A program made the translations under genes and the position numbers. From positions 21,196,373 to 21,260,372 of the forward strand of contig OX243821.1 in the NCBI GenBank assembly GCA_945859605.1: a DNA stretch of 64,000 bases. The letters run 5' to 3'. Below the pieces are notes generated by a model. It was given only the letters and a program-made list of their open reading frames with translations, was not told the origin of the DNA and searched no databases. Shown here piece after piece: positions 1-15,000 of the stretch. The stretch comes from Lumbricus rubellus. Its lineage: Eukaryota > Annelida > Clitellata > Crassiclitellata > Lumbricidae. How positions within the stretch are numbered: position 1 is the stretch's first letter; each line of letters starts with the position of its first letter.

Positions 1-3000
1 GAAATTTTGTGGCCGCGCAAAGTCGGCCTTGAATAAGATGGAAATTACTGCAATCCTGACTGATTTCAATGCTAAATGTAATTCGAACGATGGACCGCTT
101 TCGAGCGATTTTGGAGATTTGGCGTGACTTTCAAAGCGCCGCCACAAAATCGTGATTACTGGGACTGGATACCCAAGAGTCCACTGTTCTTGCCGAGCAG
201 CTCAGAAATTTTGTGGCCGCGCAAAGTCGGCCTTGAATAAGAAGGAAAATGCTGCAATCCTGACCGATTTCAATGCTATGTAATTCGAACAATTGGACGG
301 CTTTCGAGTGCTTTTTGGAGGATTAACGTGACTTTCAAAGCGCCGCCTCAAAATCGTGATTACTGGGACTGGATACCCAAGAGCCCACTGTTCTTGAGGA
401 GCGGCTCAGAAATTTTGTGGCCGCGCAAATTCGGCATTGAATAAAATGGAAAATGCTGCAATCCTGACCGGTTTCAATGCTATGTAATTCGAACGATGGA
501 CGGCTTTCGAGTGATTTTTGGGTCTGACGTGACTTTCAAAGCGCCGCCTCAAAATCGTGATTACTGGGACTGGATACCCAAGAGCCCACTGTTCTTGAGG
601 AGCAGTTCAGAAATTTTGTGGCCGCGCAAAGTCGGCCTTGAATAAGATGGAAAATGCTGCATTCCCGACTGATTTCAATGCTATGTAATTCGAACGAAGG
701 ACCGCTTTCGAGCGATTTTGGAGAGTTGGCGTTACTTTCAAAGCGCCGCCACAAAATCGTGATTACTGGGACTGGATACCCAAGAGCCCACTGTTCTTGA
801 GGAGCAGTTCAGAAATTTTGTGGCCGCGCAAAGTCTGCCTTGAATAAGATGGAAAATGCTGCAAGCCTGACTGATTTCAATGCTATGTAATTCGAACAAT
901 TGGACGGCTTTAGAGTGATTTTGGAGGTTTGACGTGAATATCAAAGCGCCGCCACAAAATCTTGATTACTGGGACTGGATACCTAAGAGCCCACTGTTCT
1001 TGAGGAGCAGTTCAGAAATTTTGTGGCCGAGCAAAGTCTGCCTTGAATAAGATGGAAAATGCTGCAATCCCGACTGATTTCAATGCTATGTAATTCGAAC
1101 GATGGACCGCTTTCGAACGATTTTGGAGAGTTGGCGTTACTTTCAAAGCGCCGCCCCAAAATCGTGATTACCGGGACTGGATACCCAAGAGCCCACTGTT
1201 CTTGAGGAGCAGCTCAGAAATTTTGTGGCCGCGCAAAGTCGGCCTTGAATAAGATGGAAAATGCTGCAATCCTGACCGATTTCAATGCTATGTAATTCGA
1301 ACAATTGGACGGCTTTCGAGTGATTTTGGGGGCTTGACGTGACTTTCAAAGCGCCGCCACAAAATCGTGATTACTGGGACTTGATACCCAAGAGCCCACT
1401 GTTCTTGAGGAGCAGTTCAGAAATTTTGTGGCCGCGCAAAGTCGGCCTTGAATAAGATGGAAAATGCTGCAATCCTGACTGATTTCAATGCTATGTAAAT
1501 CGAACGATGGACGGCTTTCGAGTAAATTTGGAAGCTTGGCGAGACTTTCAAAGCGCCGCCACAAAATCGTGATTACTGGGACTGGATACCCAAGAGCCCA
1601 CTGTTCTTGAGGAGCAGCTCAGAAATTTTGTGGCCGCGCAAAGTCTGCCTTGAAAAAGATGGAAAATGCGGCAATCTTGACTGATTTCAATGCTAAATGT
1701 AATTCCAACAATTGGACGGCTTTCGAGTGATTTTGGGGGCTTGACGTGAATTTCAAAGCGCCGCCACAAAATCTTGATTACTGGGACTGGATACCCAAGA
1801 GCCCACTGATCTTGAGGAGCAGCTCAGAAATTTTGTGGCCGCGCAAAGTCTGCCTTGAATAAGATGGAAAATGCTGCAATCCTGACTGATTTCAATGCTA
1901 TGTAATTCGAACGATGGACCGCTTTCGAGCGATTTTGGAGATTTGGCGTTACTTTCAAGGTGCCGCCACAAAATCGTGATTACTGGGACTGGATACCCAA
2001 GAGCCCACTGTTCTTGAGGAGCAGTTCAGAAATTTTGTGGCCGCGCAAAGTCTGCCTTGCATAAGATGGAAAATGCTGCAATCCCGACTGATTTCAATGC
2101 TATGTAATTCGAACGATGGACCGCTTTCGAACGATTTTGGAGAGTTGGCGTTACTTTCAAAGCGCCGCCACAAAATCGTGATTACTGGGACGGGATACCC
2201 AAGAGCCCACTGTTCTTGAGGAGCAGCTCAGAAATTTTGTGGCCGCGCAAAGTCGGCCTTGAATAAGATGGAAATTGCTGCAATCCTGACTGATTTCAAT
2301 GCTAAATGTAATTCGAACGATGGACCGCTTTCGAGCGATTTTGGAGATTTGGCGTGACTTTCAAAGCGCCGCCACAAAATCGTGATTACTGGGACTGGAT
2401 ACCCAAGAGTCCACTGTTCTTGCCGAGCAGCTCAGAAATTTTGTGGCCGCGCAAAGTCGGCCTTGAATAAGAAGGAAAATGCTGCAATCCTGACCGATTT
2501 CAATGCTAGGTAATTCGAACAATTGGACGGCTTTCGAGTGCTTTTTGGAGGATTAACGTGACTTTCAAAGCGCCGCCTCAAAATCGTGATTACTGGGACT
2601 GGATACCCAAGAGCCCACTGTTCTTGAGGAGCGGCTCAGAAATTTTGTGGCCGCGCAAATTCGGCATTGAATAAAATGGAAAATGCTGCAATCCTGACCG
2701 GTTTCAATGCTATGTAATTCGAACGATGGACGGCTTTCGAGTGATTTTTGGGTCTGACGTGACTTTCAAAGCGCCGCCTCAAAATCGTGATTACTGGGAC
2801 TGGATACCCAAGAGCCCACTGTTCTTGAGGAGCAGTTCAGAAATTTTGTGGCCGCGCAAAGTCGGCCTTGAATAAGATGGAAAATGCTGCAATCCTGACT
2901 GATTTCAATGCTAAATGTAATTCGAACGATGGACCGCTTTTGAGCGATTTTGGAGATTTGGCGTGACTTTCAAAGCGCCGCCACAAAATCGTGATTCCTG

Positions 3001-6000
3001 GGACTGGATACCCAAGAGCCCACTGTTCTTGAGGAGCAGTTCAGAAATTTTGTGGCCGCGCAAATTCGGCATTGAATAAGATGGAAAATGCTGCAATCCT
3101 GACCGATTTCAATGCTATGTAATTCGAACGATGGACGGCTTTCGAGGGATTTTGGGGGCTTGATGTGACTTTCAAAGCGCCGCCACAAAATCGTGATTAC
3201 TGGGACTGGATACCCAAGAGCCCATTGTTCTTGAGGAGCAGCTCAGAAATTTTGTGGCCGCGCAAAGTCGGCCTTGAATAAGATGGAAATTGCTGCAATC
3301 CTGACTGATTTCATTGCTATGTAATTCGAACGATGGACCGCTTTCGAGCGATTTTGGAGATTTGGCGTGACTTTCAAAGCGCCGCCACAAAATCGTGATT
3401 ACTGGGACTGGATACCCAAGAGCCCACTGTTCTTGAGGAGCAGCTCAGAAATTTTGTGGCCGCGCAAAGTCGGCCTTGAATAAGATGGAAAATGCTGCAA
3501 TCCGACGGATTTCAATGCTATGTAATTCGAACAATTGGACGGCTTTCGAGTGATTTGGGGGACTTGACGTGACTTTCAAAGCGCCGCCACAAAATCGTGA
3601 TTACTGGGACGGGATACCCAAGAGCCCACTGTTCTTGAGGAGCAGCTCAGAAATTTTGTGGCCGCGCAAAGTCGGCCTTGAATAAGATGGAAATTACTGC
3701 AATCCTGACTGATTTCAATGCTAAATGTAATTCGAACGATGGACCGCTTTCGAGCGATTTTGGAGATTTGGCGTGACTTTCAAAGCGCCGCCACAAAATC
3801 GTGATTACTGGGACTGGATACCCAAGAGTCCACTGTTCTTGCCGAGCAGCTCAGAAATTTTGTGGCCGCGCAAAGTCGGCCTTGAATAAGAAGGAAAATG
3901 CTGCAATCCTGACCGATTTCAATGCTATGTAATTCGAACAATTGGACGGCTTTCGAGTGCTTTTTGGAGGATTAACGTGACTTTCAAAGCGCCGCCTCAA
4001 AATCGTGATTACTGGGACTGGATACCCAAGAGCCCACTGTTCTTGAGGAGCGGCTCAGAAATTTTGTGGCCGCGCAAATTCGGCATTGAATAAAATGGAA
4101 AATGCTGCAATCCTGACCGGTTTCAATGCTATGTAATTCGAACGATGGACGGCTTTCGAGTGATTTTTGGGTCTGACGTGACTTTCAAAGCGCCGCCTCA
4201 AAATCGTGATTACTGGGACTGGATACCCAAGAGCCCACTGTTCTTGAGGAGCAGTTCAGAAATTTTGTGGCCGCGCAAAGTCGGCCTTGAATAAGATGGA
4301 AAATGCTGCAATCCCGACTGATTTCAATGCTATGTAATTCGAACGATGGACCGCTTTCGAACGATTTTGGAGAGTTGGCGTTACTTTCAAAGCGCCGCCC
4401 CAAAATCGTGATTACCGGGACTGGATACCCAAGAGCCCACTGTTCTTGAGGAGCAGCTCAGAAATTTTGTGGCCGCGCAAAGTCGGCCTTGAATAAGATG
4501 GAAAATGCTGCAATCCTGACCGATTTCAATGCTATGTAATTCGAACAATTGGACGGCTTTCGAGTGATTTTGGGGGCTTGACGTGACTTTCAAAGCGCCG
4601 CCACAAAATCGTGATTACTGGGACTTGATACCCAAGAGCCCACTGTTCTTGAGGAGCATTTCAGAAATTTTGTGGCCGCGCAAAGTCGGCCTTGAATAAG
4701 ATGGAAAATGCTGCAATCCTGACTGATTTCAATGCTATGTAAATCGAACGATGGACGGCTTTCGAGTAAATTTGGAAGCTTGGCGAGACTTTCAAAGCGC
4801 CGCCACAAAATCGTGATTACTGGGACTGGATACCCAAGAGCCCACTGTTCTTGAGGAGCAGCTCAGAAATTTTGTGGCCGCGCAAAGTCTGCCTTGAAAA
4901 AGATGGAAAATGCGGCAATCTTGACTGATTTCAATGCTAAATGTAATTCCAACAATTGGACGGCTTTCGAGTGATTTTGGGGGCTTGACGTGAATTTCAA
5001 AGCGCCGCCACAAAATCTTGATTACTGGGACTGGATACCCAAGAGCCCACTGATCTTGAGGAGCAGCTCAGAAATTTTGTGGCCGCGCAAAGTCTGCCTT
5101 GAATAAGATGGAAAATGCTGCAATCCTGACTGATTTCAATGCTATGTAATTCGAACGATGGACCGCTTTCGAGCGATTTTGGAGATTTGGCGTTACTTTC
5201 AAGGTGCCGCCACAAAATCGTGATTACTGGGACTGGATACCCAAGAGCCCACTGTTCTTGAGGAGCAGCTCAGACATTTTGTGGCCGCGCAAAGTCGGCC
5301 TTGAATAAGAAGGAAAATGCTGCATTCCTGACCGATTTCAATGCTATGTAATTCGAACAATTGGACGGCTTTCGAGTGATTTGGGGGACTTGACGTGACT
5401 TTCAAAGCGCCGCCACAAAATCGTGATTACTGGGACTGGATACCCAAGAGCCCACTGTTTTTGAGGAGCAGCTCAGAAATTTTGTGGCCGCGCAAAGTCG
5501 GCCTTGAATAAGATGGAAAATGCTGCAATCCTGACCGATTTCAATGCTATGTAATTTGAACGATGGACGCCTTTCGAGTGATTTTGGGGCTTGATGTGAC
5601 TTTCAAAGCGCCGCCACAAAATCGTGATTACTGGGACTGGATACCCAAGAGCCCACTGTTCTTGAGGAGCAGCTCAGAAATTTTGTGGCCTCGCAAATTC
5701 GGCCTTGAATAAGATGGAAATTGCTGCAATCCTGACTGATTTCAATGCTAAATGTAATTCGAACGATGGACCGCTTTTGAGCGATTTTGGAGATTTGGCG
5801 TGACTTTCAAAGCGCCGCCACAAAATCGTGATTACTGGGACTGGATACCCAAGAGTCCACTGTTCTTGAGGAGCAGCTCAGAAATTTTGTGGCCGCGCAA
5901 AGTCTTCTTTGAATAAGATGGAAAATGCTGCAATCCTGACTGATTTCAATGCTATGTAATTCGAACGATGGACGGCTTTCGAGTGCTTTTTGGAGGATTA

Positions 6001-9000
6001 ACGTGACTTTCAAAGCGCCGCCACAAAATCGTGATTACTGGGACTGGATACCCAAGAGCCCACTGTTCTTGAGGAGCGGCTCAGAAATTTTGTGGCCGCG
6101 CAAATTCGGCCTTGAATAAAATGGAAAATGCTGCAATCCTGACCGGTTTCAATGCTATGTATTTCGAACGATGGACGGCTTTCGAGTGATTTTTGGGGCC
6201 TGACGTGACTTTCAAAGCGCCGCTTCAAAATCGTGATTACTGGGACTGGATACCCAAAAGCCCACTGTTCTTGAGGAGCAGTTCAGAAATTTTGTGGCCG
6301 CGCAAAGTCGGCCTTGAATAAGATGGAAAATGCTGCAATCCTGACTGATTTCAATGCTATGTAAATCGAACGATGGACGGCTTTCGAGTGAATTTGGAAG
6401 CTTGGCGAGACTTTCAAAGCGCCGCCACAAAATCGTGATTACTGGGACTGGATACCCAAGAGCCCACTGTTCTTGAGGAGCAGCTCAGAAATTTTGTGGC
6501 CGCGCAAAGTCTGCCTTGAAAAAGATGGAAAATGCGGCAATCTTGACTGATTTCAATGCTAAATGTAATTCCAACAATTGGACGGCTTTCGAGTGATTTT
6601 GGGGGCTTGACGTGAATTTCAAAGCGCCGCCACAAAATCTTGATTACTGGGACTGGATACCCAAGAGCCCACTGTTCTTGAGGAGCAGCTCAGAAATTTT
6701 GTGGCCGCGCAAAGTCGGCCTTGAATAAGATGGAAATTGCTGCAATCCTGACTGATTTCATTGCTATGTAATTCGAACGATGGACCGCTTTCGAGCGATT
6801 TTGGAGATTTGGCGTGACTTTCAAAGCGCCGCCACAAAATCGTGATTACTGGGACTGGATACCCAAGAGCCCACTGTTCTTGAGGAGCAGCTCAGAAATT
6901 TTGTGGCCGCGCAAAGTCGGCCTTGAATAAGATGGAAAATGCTGCAATCCGACGGATTTCAATGCTATGTAATTCGAACAATTGGACGGCTTTCGAGTGA
7001 TTTGGGGGACTTGACGTGACTTTCAAAGCGCCGCCACAAAATCGTGATTACTGGGACGGGATACCCAAGAGCCCACTGTTCTTGAGGAGCAGCTCAGAAA
7101 TTTTGTGGCCGCGCAAAGTCGGCCTTGAATAAGATGGAAAATGCTGCAATCCTGACCGATTTCAATGCTATGTAATTCAAACGATGGACGGCTTTCGAGT
7201 GATTTTTGTGGCTTGATGTGACTTTCAAAGCGCCGCCACAAAATCGTGATTACTGGGACTGGATACCCAAGAGCCCACTGTTCTTGAGGAGCAGCTAAGA
7301 AATTTTGTGGCCGCGCAAATTCGGCCTTGAATAAGATGGAAATTGCTGCAATCCTGACTGATTTCAATGCTAAATGTAATTCGAACGATGGACCGCTTTC
7401 GAGCGATTTTGGAGATTTGGCGTGACTTTCAAAGCGCCGCCACAAAATCGTGATTACTGGGACTGGATACCCAAGAGTCCATTGTTCTTGCGGAGCAGCT
7501 CAGAAATTTTGTGGCCGCGCAAAGTCGGCCTTGAATAAGAAGGAAAATGCTGCAATCCTGACCGATTTCAATGCTATGTAATTCGAACAATTGGACGGCT
7601 TTCGAGTGCTTTTTGGAGGATTAACGTGACTTTCAAAGCGCCGCCTCAAAATCGTGATTACTGGGACTGGATACCCAAGAGCCCACTGTTCTTGAGGAGC
7701 GGCTCAGAAATTTTGTGGCCGCGCAAATTCGGCATTGAATAAAATGGAAAATGCTGCAATCCTGACCGGTTTCAATGCTATGTAATTCGAACGATGGACG
7801 GCTTTCGAGTGATTTTTGGGGCCTGACGTGACTTTCAAAGCGCCGCCTCAAAATCGTGATTACTGGGACTGGATACCCAAGAGCCCACTGTTCTTGAGGA
7901 GCAGTTCAGAAATTTTGTGGCCGCGCAAAGTCGGCCTTGAAAAGGTGGAAAATGCTGCATTCCCGACTGATTTCAATGCTATGTAATTCGAACGAAGGAC
8001 CGCTTTCGAGCGATTTTGGAGAGTTGGCGTTACTTTCAAAGCGCCGCCACAAAATCGTGATTACTGGGACTGGATACCCAAGAGCCCACTGTTCTTGAGG
8101 AGCAGTTCAGAAATTTTGTGGCCGCGCAAAGTCTGCCTTGAATAAGATGGAAAATGCTGCAAGCCTGACTGATTTCAATGCTATGTAATTCGAACAATTG
8201 GACGGCTTTAGAGTGATTTTGGAGGTTTGACGTGAATATCAAAGCGCCGCCACAAAATCTTGATTACTAGGACTGGATACCTAAGAGCCCACTGTTCTTG
8301 AGGAGCAGTTCAGAAATTTTGTGGCCGAGCAAAGTCTGCCTTGAATAAGATGGAAAATGCTGCAATCCCGACTGATTTCAATGCTATGTAATTCGAACGA
8401 TGGACCGCTTTCGAACGATTTTGGAGAGTTGGCGTTACTTTCAAAGCGCCGCCCCAAAATCGTGATTACCGGGACTGGATACCCAAGAGCCCACTGTTCT
8501 TGAGGAGCAGCTCAGAAATTTTGTGGCCGCGCAAAGTCGGCCTTGAATAAGATGGAAAATGCTGCAATCCTGACCGATTTCAATGCTATGTAATTCGAAC
8601 AATTGGACGGCTTTCGAGTGATTTGGGGGACTTGACGTGACTTTCAAAGCGCCGCCACAAAATCGTGATTACTGGGACTGGATACCCAAGAGCCCACTGT
8701 TCTTGAGGAGCAGCTCAGAAATTTTGTGGCCGCGCAAAGTCGGCCTTGAATAAGATGGAAAATGCTGCAATCCTGACCGATTTCAATGCTATGTAATTTG
8801 AACGATGGACGCCTTTCGGGTGATTTTGGGGCTTGATGTGACTTTCAAAGCGCCGCCACAAAATCGTGATTACTGGGACTGGATACCCAAGAGCCCACTG
8901 TTCTTGAGGAGCAGCTCAGAAATTTTGTGGCCTCGCAAATTCGGCCTTGAATAAGATGGAAATTGCTGCAATCCTGACTGATTTCAATGCTAAATGTAAT

Positions 9001-12000
9001 TCGAACGATGGACCGCTTTTGAGCGATTTTGGAGATTTGGCGTGACTTTCAAAGCGCCGCCACAAAATCGTGATTACTGGGACTGGATACCCAAGAGTCC
9101 ACTGTTCTTGAGGAGCAGCTCAGAAATTTTGTGGCCGCGCAAAGTCTGCCTTGAATAAGATGGAAAATGCTGCAATCCTGACCGGTTTCAATGCTATGTA
9201 TTTCGAACGATGGACGGCTTTCGAGTGATTTTTGGGGCCTGACGTGACTTTCAAAGCGCCGCTTCAAAATCGTGATTACTGGGACTGGATACCCAAAAGC
9301 CCACTGTTCTTGAGGAGCAGCTCAGAAATTTTGTGGCCGCGCAAAGTCGGCCTTGAATAAGATGGAAAATGCTGCAATCCTGACTGATTTCAATGCTATG
9401 TAAATCGAACGATGGACGGCTTTCGAGTGAATTTGGAAGCTTGGCGAGACTTTCAAAGCGCCGCCACAAAATCGTGATTACTGGGACTGGATACCCAAGA
9501 GCCCACTGTTCTTGAGGAGCAGCTCAGAAATTTTGTGGCCGCGCAAATTCTGCCTTGAAAAAGATGGAAAATGCGGCAATCTTGACTGATTTCAATGCTA
9601 AATGTAATTCCAACAATTGGACGGCTTTAGAGTGATTTTGGAGGTTTGACGTGAATATCAAAGCGCCGCCACAAAATCTTGATTACTAGGACTGGATACC
9701 TAAGAGCCCACTGTTCTTGAGGAGCAGTTCAGAAATTTTGTGGCCGAGCAAAGTCTGCCTTGAATAAGATGGAAAATGCTGCAATCTTGACTGATTTCAA
9801 TGCTATGTAATTCGAACGATGGACCGCTTTCGAGCGATTTTGGAGATTTGGCGTTACTTTCAAGGCGCCGCCACAAAATCGTGATTACTGGGACTGGATA
9901 CCCAAGAGCCCACTGTTCTTGAGGAGCAGCTCAGACATTTTGTGGCCGCGCAAAGTCGGCCTTGAATAAGAAGGAAAATGCTGCAATCCTGACCGATTTC
10001 AATGCTATGTAGTTTGAACGATGGACGGCTTTCGAGTGATTTGGGGGACTTGACGTGACTTTCAAAGCGCCGCCACAAAATCGTGATTACTGGGACTGGA
10101 TACCCAAGAGCCCACTGTTCTTGAGGAGCAGCTCAGAAATTTTGTGGCCGCGCAAAGTCGGCCTTGAATAAGATGGAAAATGCTGCAATCCTGACCGATT
10201 TCAATGCTATGTAATTTGAACGATGGACGCCTTTCGGGTGATTTTGGGGCTTGATGTGACTTTCAAAGCGCCGCCACAAAATCGTGATTACTGGGACTGG
10301 ATACCCAAGAGCCCACTGTTCTTGAGGAGTAGCTCAGAAATTTTGTGGCCTCGCAAATTCGGCCTTGAATAAGATGGAAATTGCTGCAATCCTGACTGAT
10401 TTCAATGCTAAATGTAATTCGAACGATGGACCGCTTTTGAGCGATTTTGGAGATTTGGCGTGACTTTCAAAGCGCCGCCACAAAATCGTGATTACTGGGA
10501 CTGGATACCCAAGAGTCCACTGTTCTTGAGGAGCAGCTCAGAAATTTTGTGGCCGCGCAAAGTCTGCCTTGAATAAGATGGAAAATGCTGCAATCCTGAC
10601 TGATTTCAATGCTATGTAATTCGAACGATGGACGGCTTTCGAGTGCTTTTTGGAGGATTAACGTGACTTTCAAAGCGCCGCCACAAAATCTTGATTACTG
10701 GGACTGGATACCCAAGAGCCCACTGTTCTTGAGGAGCGGCTCAGAAATTTTGTGGCCGCGCAAATTCGGCATTGAATAAAATGGAAAATGCTGCAATCCT
10801 GACCGGTTTCAATGCTATGTATTTCGAACGATGGACGGCTTTCGAGTGATTTTTGGGGCCTGACGTGACTTTCAAAGCGCCGCTTCAAAATCGTGATTAC
10901 TGGGACTGGATACCCAAAAGCCCACTGTTCTTGAGGAGCAGCTCAGAAATTTTGTGGCCGCGCAAAGTCGGCCTTGAATAAGATGGAAAATGCTACAATC
11001 CTGACTGATTTCAATGCTATGTAAATCGAACGATGGACGGCTTTCGAGTGAATTTGGAAGCTTGGCGAGACTTTCAAAGCGCCGCCACAAAATCGTGATT
11101 ACTGGGACTGGATACCCAAGAGCCCACTGTTCTTGAGGAGCAGCTCAGAAATTTTGTGGCCGCGCAAAGTCTGCCTTGAAAAAGATGGAAAATGCGGCAA
11201 TCTTGACTGATTTCAATGCTAAATGTAATTCCAACAATTGGACGGCTTTCGAGTGATTTTGGGGGCTTGACGTGAATTTCAAAGCGCCGCCACAAAATCT
11301 TGATTACTGGGACTGGATACCCAAGAGCCCACTGATCTTGAGGAGCAGCTCAGAAATTTTGTGGCCGCGCAAAGTCTGCCTTGAATAAGATGGAAAATGC
11401 TGCAATCCTGACTGATTTCAATGCTATGTAATTCGAACGATGGACCGCTTTCGAGCGATTTTGGAGATTTGGCGTTACTTTCAAGGCGCCGCCACAAAAT
11501 CGTGATTACTGGGACTGGATACCCAAGAGCCCACTGTTCTTGAGGAGCAGCTCAGACATTTTGTGGCCGCGCAAAGTCGGCCTTGAATAAGAAGGAAAAT
11601 GCTGCAATCCTGACCGATTTCAATGCTATGTAATTCGAACAATTGGACGGCTTTCGAGTGATTTGGGGGACTTGACGTGACTTTCAAAGCGCCGCCACAA
11701 AATCGTGATTACTGGGACTGGATACCCAAGAGCCCACTGTTCTTGAGGAGCAGCTCAGAAATTTTGTGGCCGCGCAAAGTCGGCCTTGAATAAGATGGAA
11801 AATGCTGCAATCCTGACCGATTTCAATGCTATGTAATTTGAACGATGGACGCCTTTCGAGGGATTTTGGGGCTTGATGTGACTTTCAAAGCGCCGCCACA
11901 AAATCGTGATTACTGGGACTGGATACCCAAGAGCCCACTGTTCTTGAGGAGCAGCTCAGAAATTTTGTGGCCTCGCAAATTCGGCCTTGAATAAGATGGA

Positions 12001-15000
12001 AATTGCTGCAATCCTGACTGATTTCAATGCTAAATGTAATTCGAACGATGGACCGCTTTTGAGCGATTTTGGAGATTTGGCGTGACTTTCAAAGCGCCGC
12101 CACAAAATCGTGATTACTGGGACTGGATACCCAAGAGTCCACTGTTTTTGAGGAGCAGCTCAGAAATTTTGTGGCCGCGCAAAGTCTGCCTTGAATAAGA
12201 TGGAAAATGCTGCAATCCTGACTGATTTCAATGCTATGTAATTCGAACGATGGACGGCTTTCGAGTGCTTTTTGGAGGATTAACGTGACTTTCAAAGCGC
12301 CGCCACAAAATCGTGATTACTGGGACTGGATACCCAAGAGCCCACTGTTCTTGAGGAGCGGCTCAGAAATTTTGTGGCCGCGCAAATTCGTCATTGAATA
12401 AAATGGAAAATGCTGCAATCCTGACCGGTTTCAATGCTATGTATTTCGAACGATGGACGGCTTTCGAGTGATTTTTGGGGCCTGACGTGACTTTCAAAGC
12501 GCCGCCTCAAAATCGTGATTTCTGGGACTGGATACCCAAAAGCCCACTGTTCTTGAGGAGCAGTTCAGAAATTTTGTGGCCGCGCAAATTCGGCCTTGAA
12601 TAAGATGGAAAATGCTGCATTCCTGACTGATTTCAATGCTATGTAATTCGAACGAAGGACCGCTTTCGAGCGATTTTGGAGAGTTGGCGTTACTTTCAAA
12701 GCGCCGCCACAAAATCGTGATTACTGGGACTGGATACCCAAGAGCCCACTGTTCTTGAGGAGCAGTTCAGAAATTTTGTGGCCGCGCAAATTCGGCATTG
12801 AATAAGATGGAAAATGCTGCAATCCTGACCGATTTCAATGCTATGTAATTCGAACGATGGACGGCTTTCGAGGGATTTTGGGGGCTTGATGTGACTTTCA
12901 AAGCGCCGCCACAAAATCGTGATTACTGGGACTGGATACCCAAGAGCCCACTGTTCTTGAGGAGCAGCTCAGAAATTTTGTGGCCGCGCAAAGTCGGCCT
13001 TGAATAAGATGGAAATTGCTGCAATCCTGACTGATTTCATTGCTATGTAATTCGAACGATGGACCGCTTTCGAGCGATTTTGGAGATTTGGCGTGACTTT
13101 CAAAGCGCCGCCACAAAATCGTGATTACTGGGACTGGATACCCAAGAGCCCACTGTTCTTGAGGAGCAGCTCAGAAATTTTGTGGCCGCGCAAAGTCGGC
13201 CTTGAATAAGATGGAAAATGCTGCAATCCGACGGATTTCAATGCTATGTAATTCGAACAATTGGACGGCTTTCGAGTGATTTGGGGGACTTGACGTGACT
13301 TTCAAAGCGCCGCCACAAAATCGTGATTACTGGGACGGGATACCCAAGAGCCCACTGTTCTTGAAAAGCAGCTCAGAAATTTTGTGGCCGCGCAAAGTCG
13401 GCCTTGAATAAGATGGAAAATGCTGCAATCCTGACCGATTTCAATGCTATGTAATTCAAACGATGGACGGCTTTCGAGTGATTTTTGGGGCTTGATGTGA
13501 CTTTCAAAGCGCCGCCACAAAATCGTGATTACTGGGACGGGATACCCAAGAGCCCACTGTTCTTGAGGAGCAGCTCAGAAATTTTGTGGCCGCGCAAATT
13601 CGGCCTTGAATAAGATGGAAATTGCTGCAATCCTGACTGATTTCAATGCTAAATGTAAATCGAACGATGGACCGCTTTCGAGCGATTTTGGAGATTTGGC
13701 GTGACTTTCAAAGCGCCGCCACAAAATCGTGATTACTGGGACTGGATACCCAAGAGTCCACTGTTCTTGCGGAGCAGCTCAGAAATTTTGTGGCCGCGCA
13801 AAGTCGGCCTTGAATAAGAAGGAAAATGCTGCAATCCTGACCGATTTCAATGCTATGTAATTCGAACAATTGGACGGCTTTCGAGTGCTTTTTGGAGGAT
13901 TAACGTGACTTTCAAAGCGCCGCCTCAAAATCGTGATTACTGGGATTGGATACCCAAGAGCCCACTGTTCTTGAGGAGCGGCTCAGAAATTTTGTGGCCG
14001 CGCAAATTCGGCATTGAATAAAATGGAAAATGCTGCAATCCTGACCGGTTTCAATGCTATGTAATTCGAACGATGGACGGCTTTCGAGTGATTTTTGGGG
14101 CCTGACGTGACTTTCAAAGCGCCGCCTCAAAATCGTGATTACTGGGACTGGATACCCAAGAGCCCACTGTTCTTGAGGAGCAGTTCAGAAATTTTGTGGC
14201 CGCGCAAAGTCGGCCTTGAATAAGATGGAAAATGCTGCATTCCCGACTGATTTCAATGCTATGTAATTCGAACGAAGGACCGCTTTCGAGCGATTTTGGA
14301 GAGTTGGCGTTACTTTCAAAGCGCCGCCACAAAATCGTGATTACTGGGACTGGATACCCAAGAGCCCACTGTTCTTGAGGAGCAGTTCAGAAATTTTGTG
14401 GCCGCGCAAATTCGGCATTGAATAAGATGGAAAATGCTGCAATCCTGACCGATTTCAATGCTATGTAATTCGAACGATGGACGGTTTTCGTGGGATTTTG
14501 GGGGCTTGATGTGACTTTCAAAGCGCCGCCACAAAATCGTGATTACTGGGACTGGATACCCAAGAGCCCACTGTTCTTGAGGAGCAGCTCAGAAATTTTG
14601 TGGCCGCGCAAAGTCGGCCTTGAATAAGATGGAAATTGCTGCAATCCTGACTGATTTCATTGCTATGTAATTCGAACGATGGACCGCTTTCGAGCGATTT
14701 TGGAGATTTGGCGTGACTTTCAAAGCGCCGCCACAAAATCGTGATTACTGGGACTGGATACCCAAGAGTCCACTGTTCTTGAAGAGCAGCTCAGACATTT
14801 TGTGGCCGCGCAAAGTCGGCCTTGAATAAGAAGGAAATTGCTGCAATCCTGACTGATTTTAATGCTAAATGTAATTCGAACGATGGACCGCTTTCGAGCG
14901 ATTTTGGAGATTTGGCGTGACTTTCAAAGCGCCGCCACAAAATCGTGATTACTGGGACTGGATACCCAAGAGTCCACTGTTCTTGAGGAGCAGCTCAGAA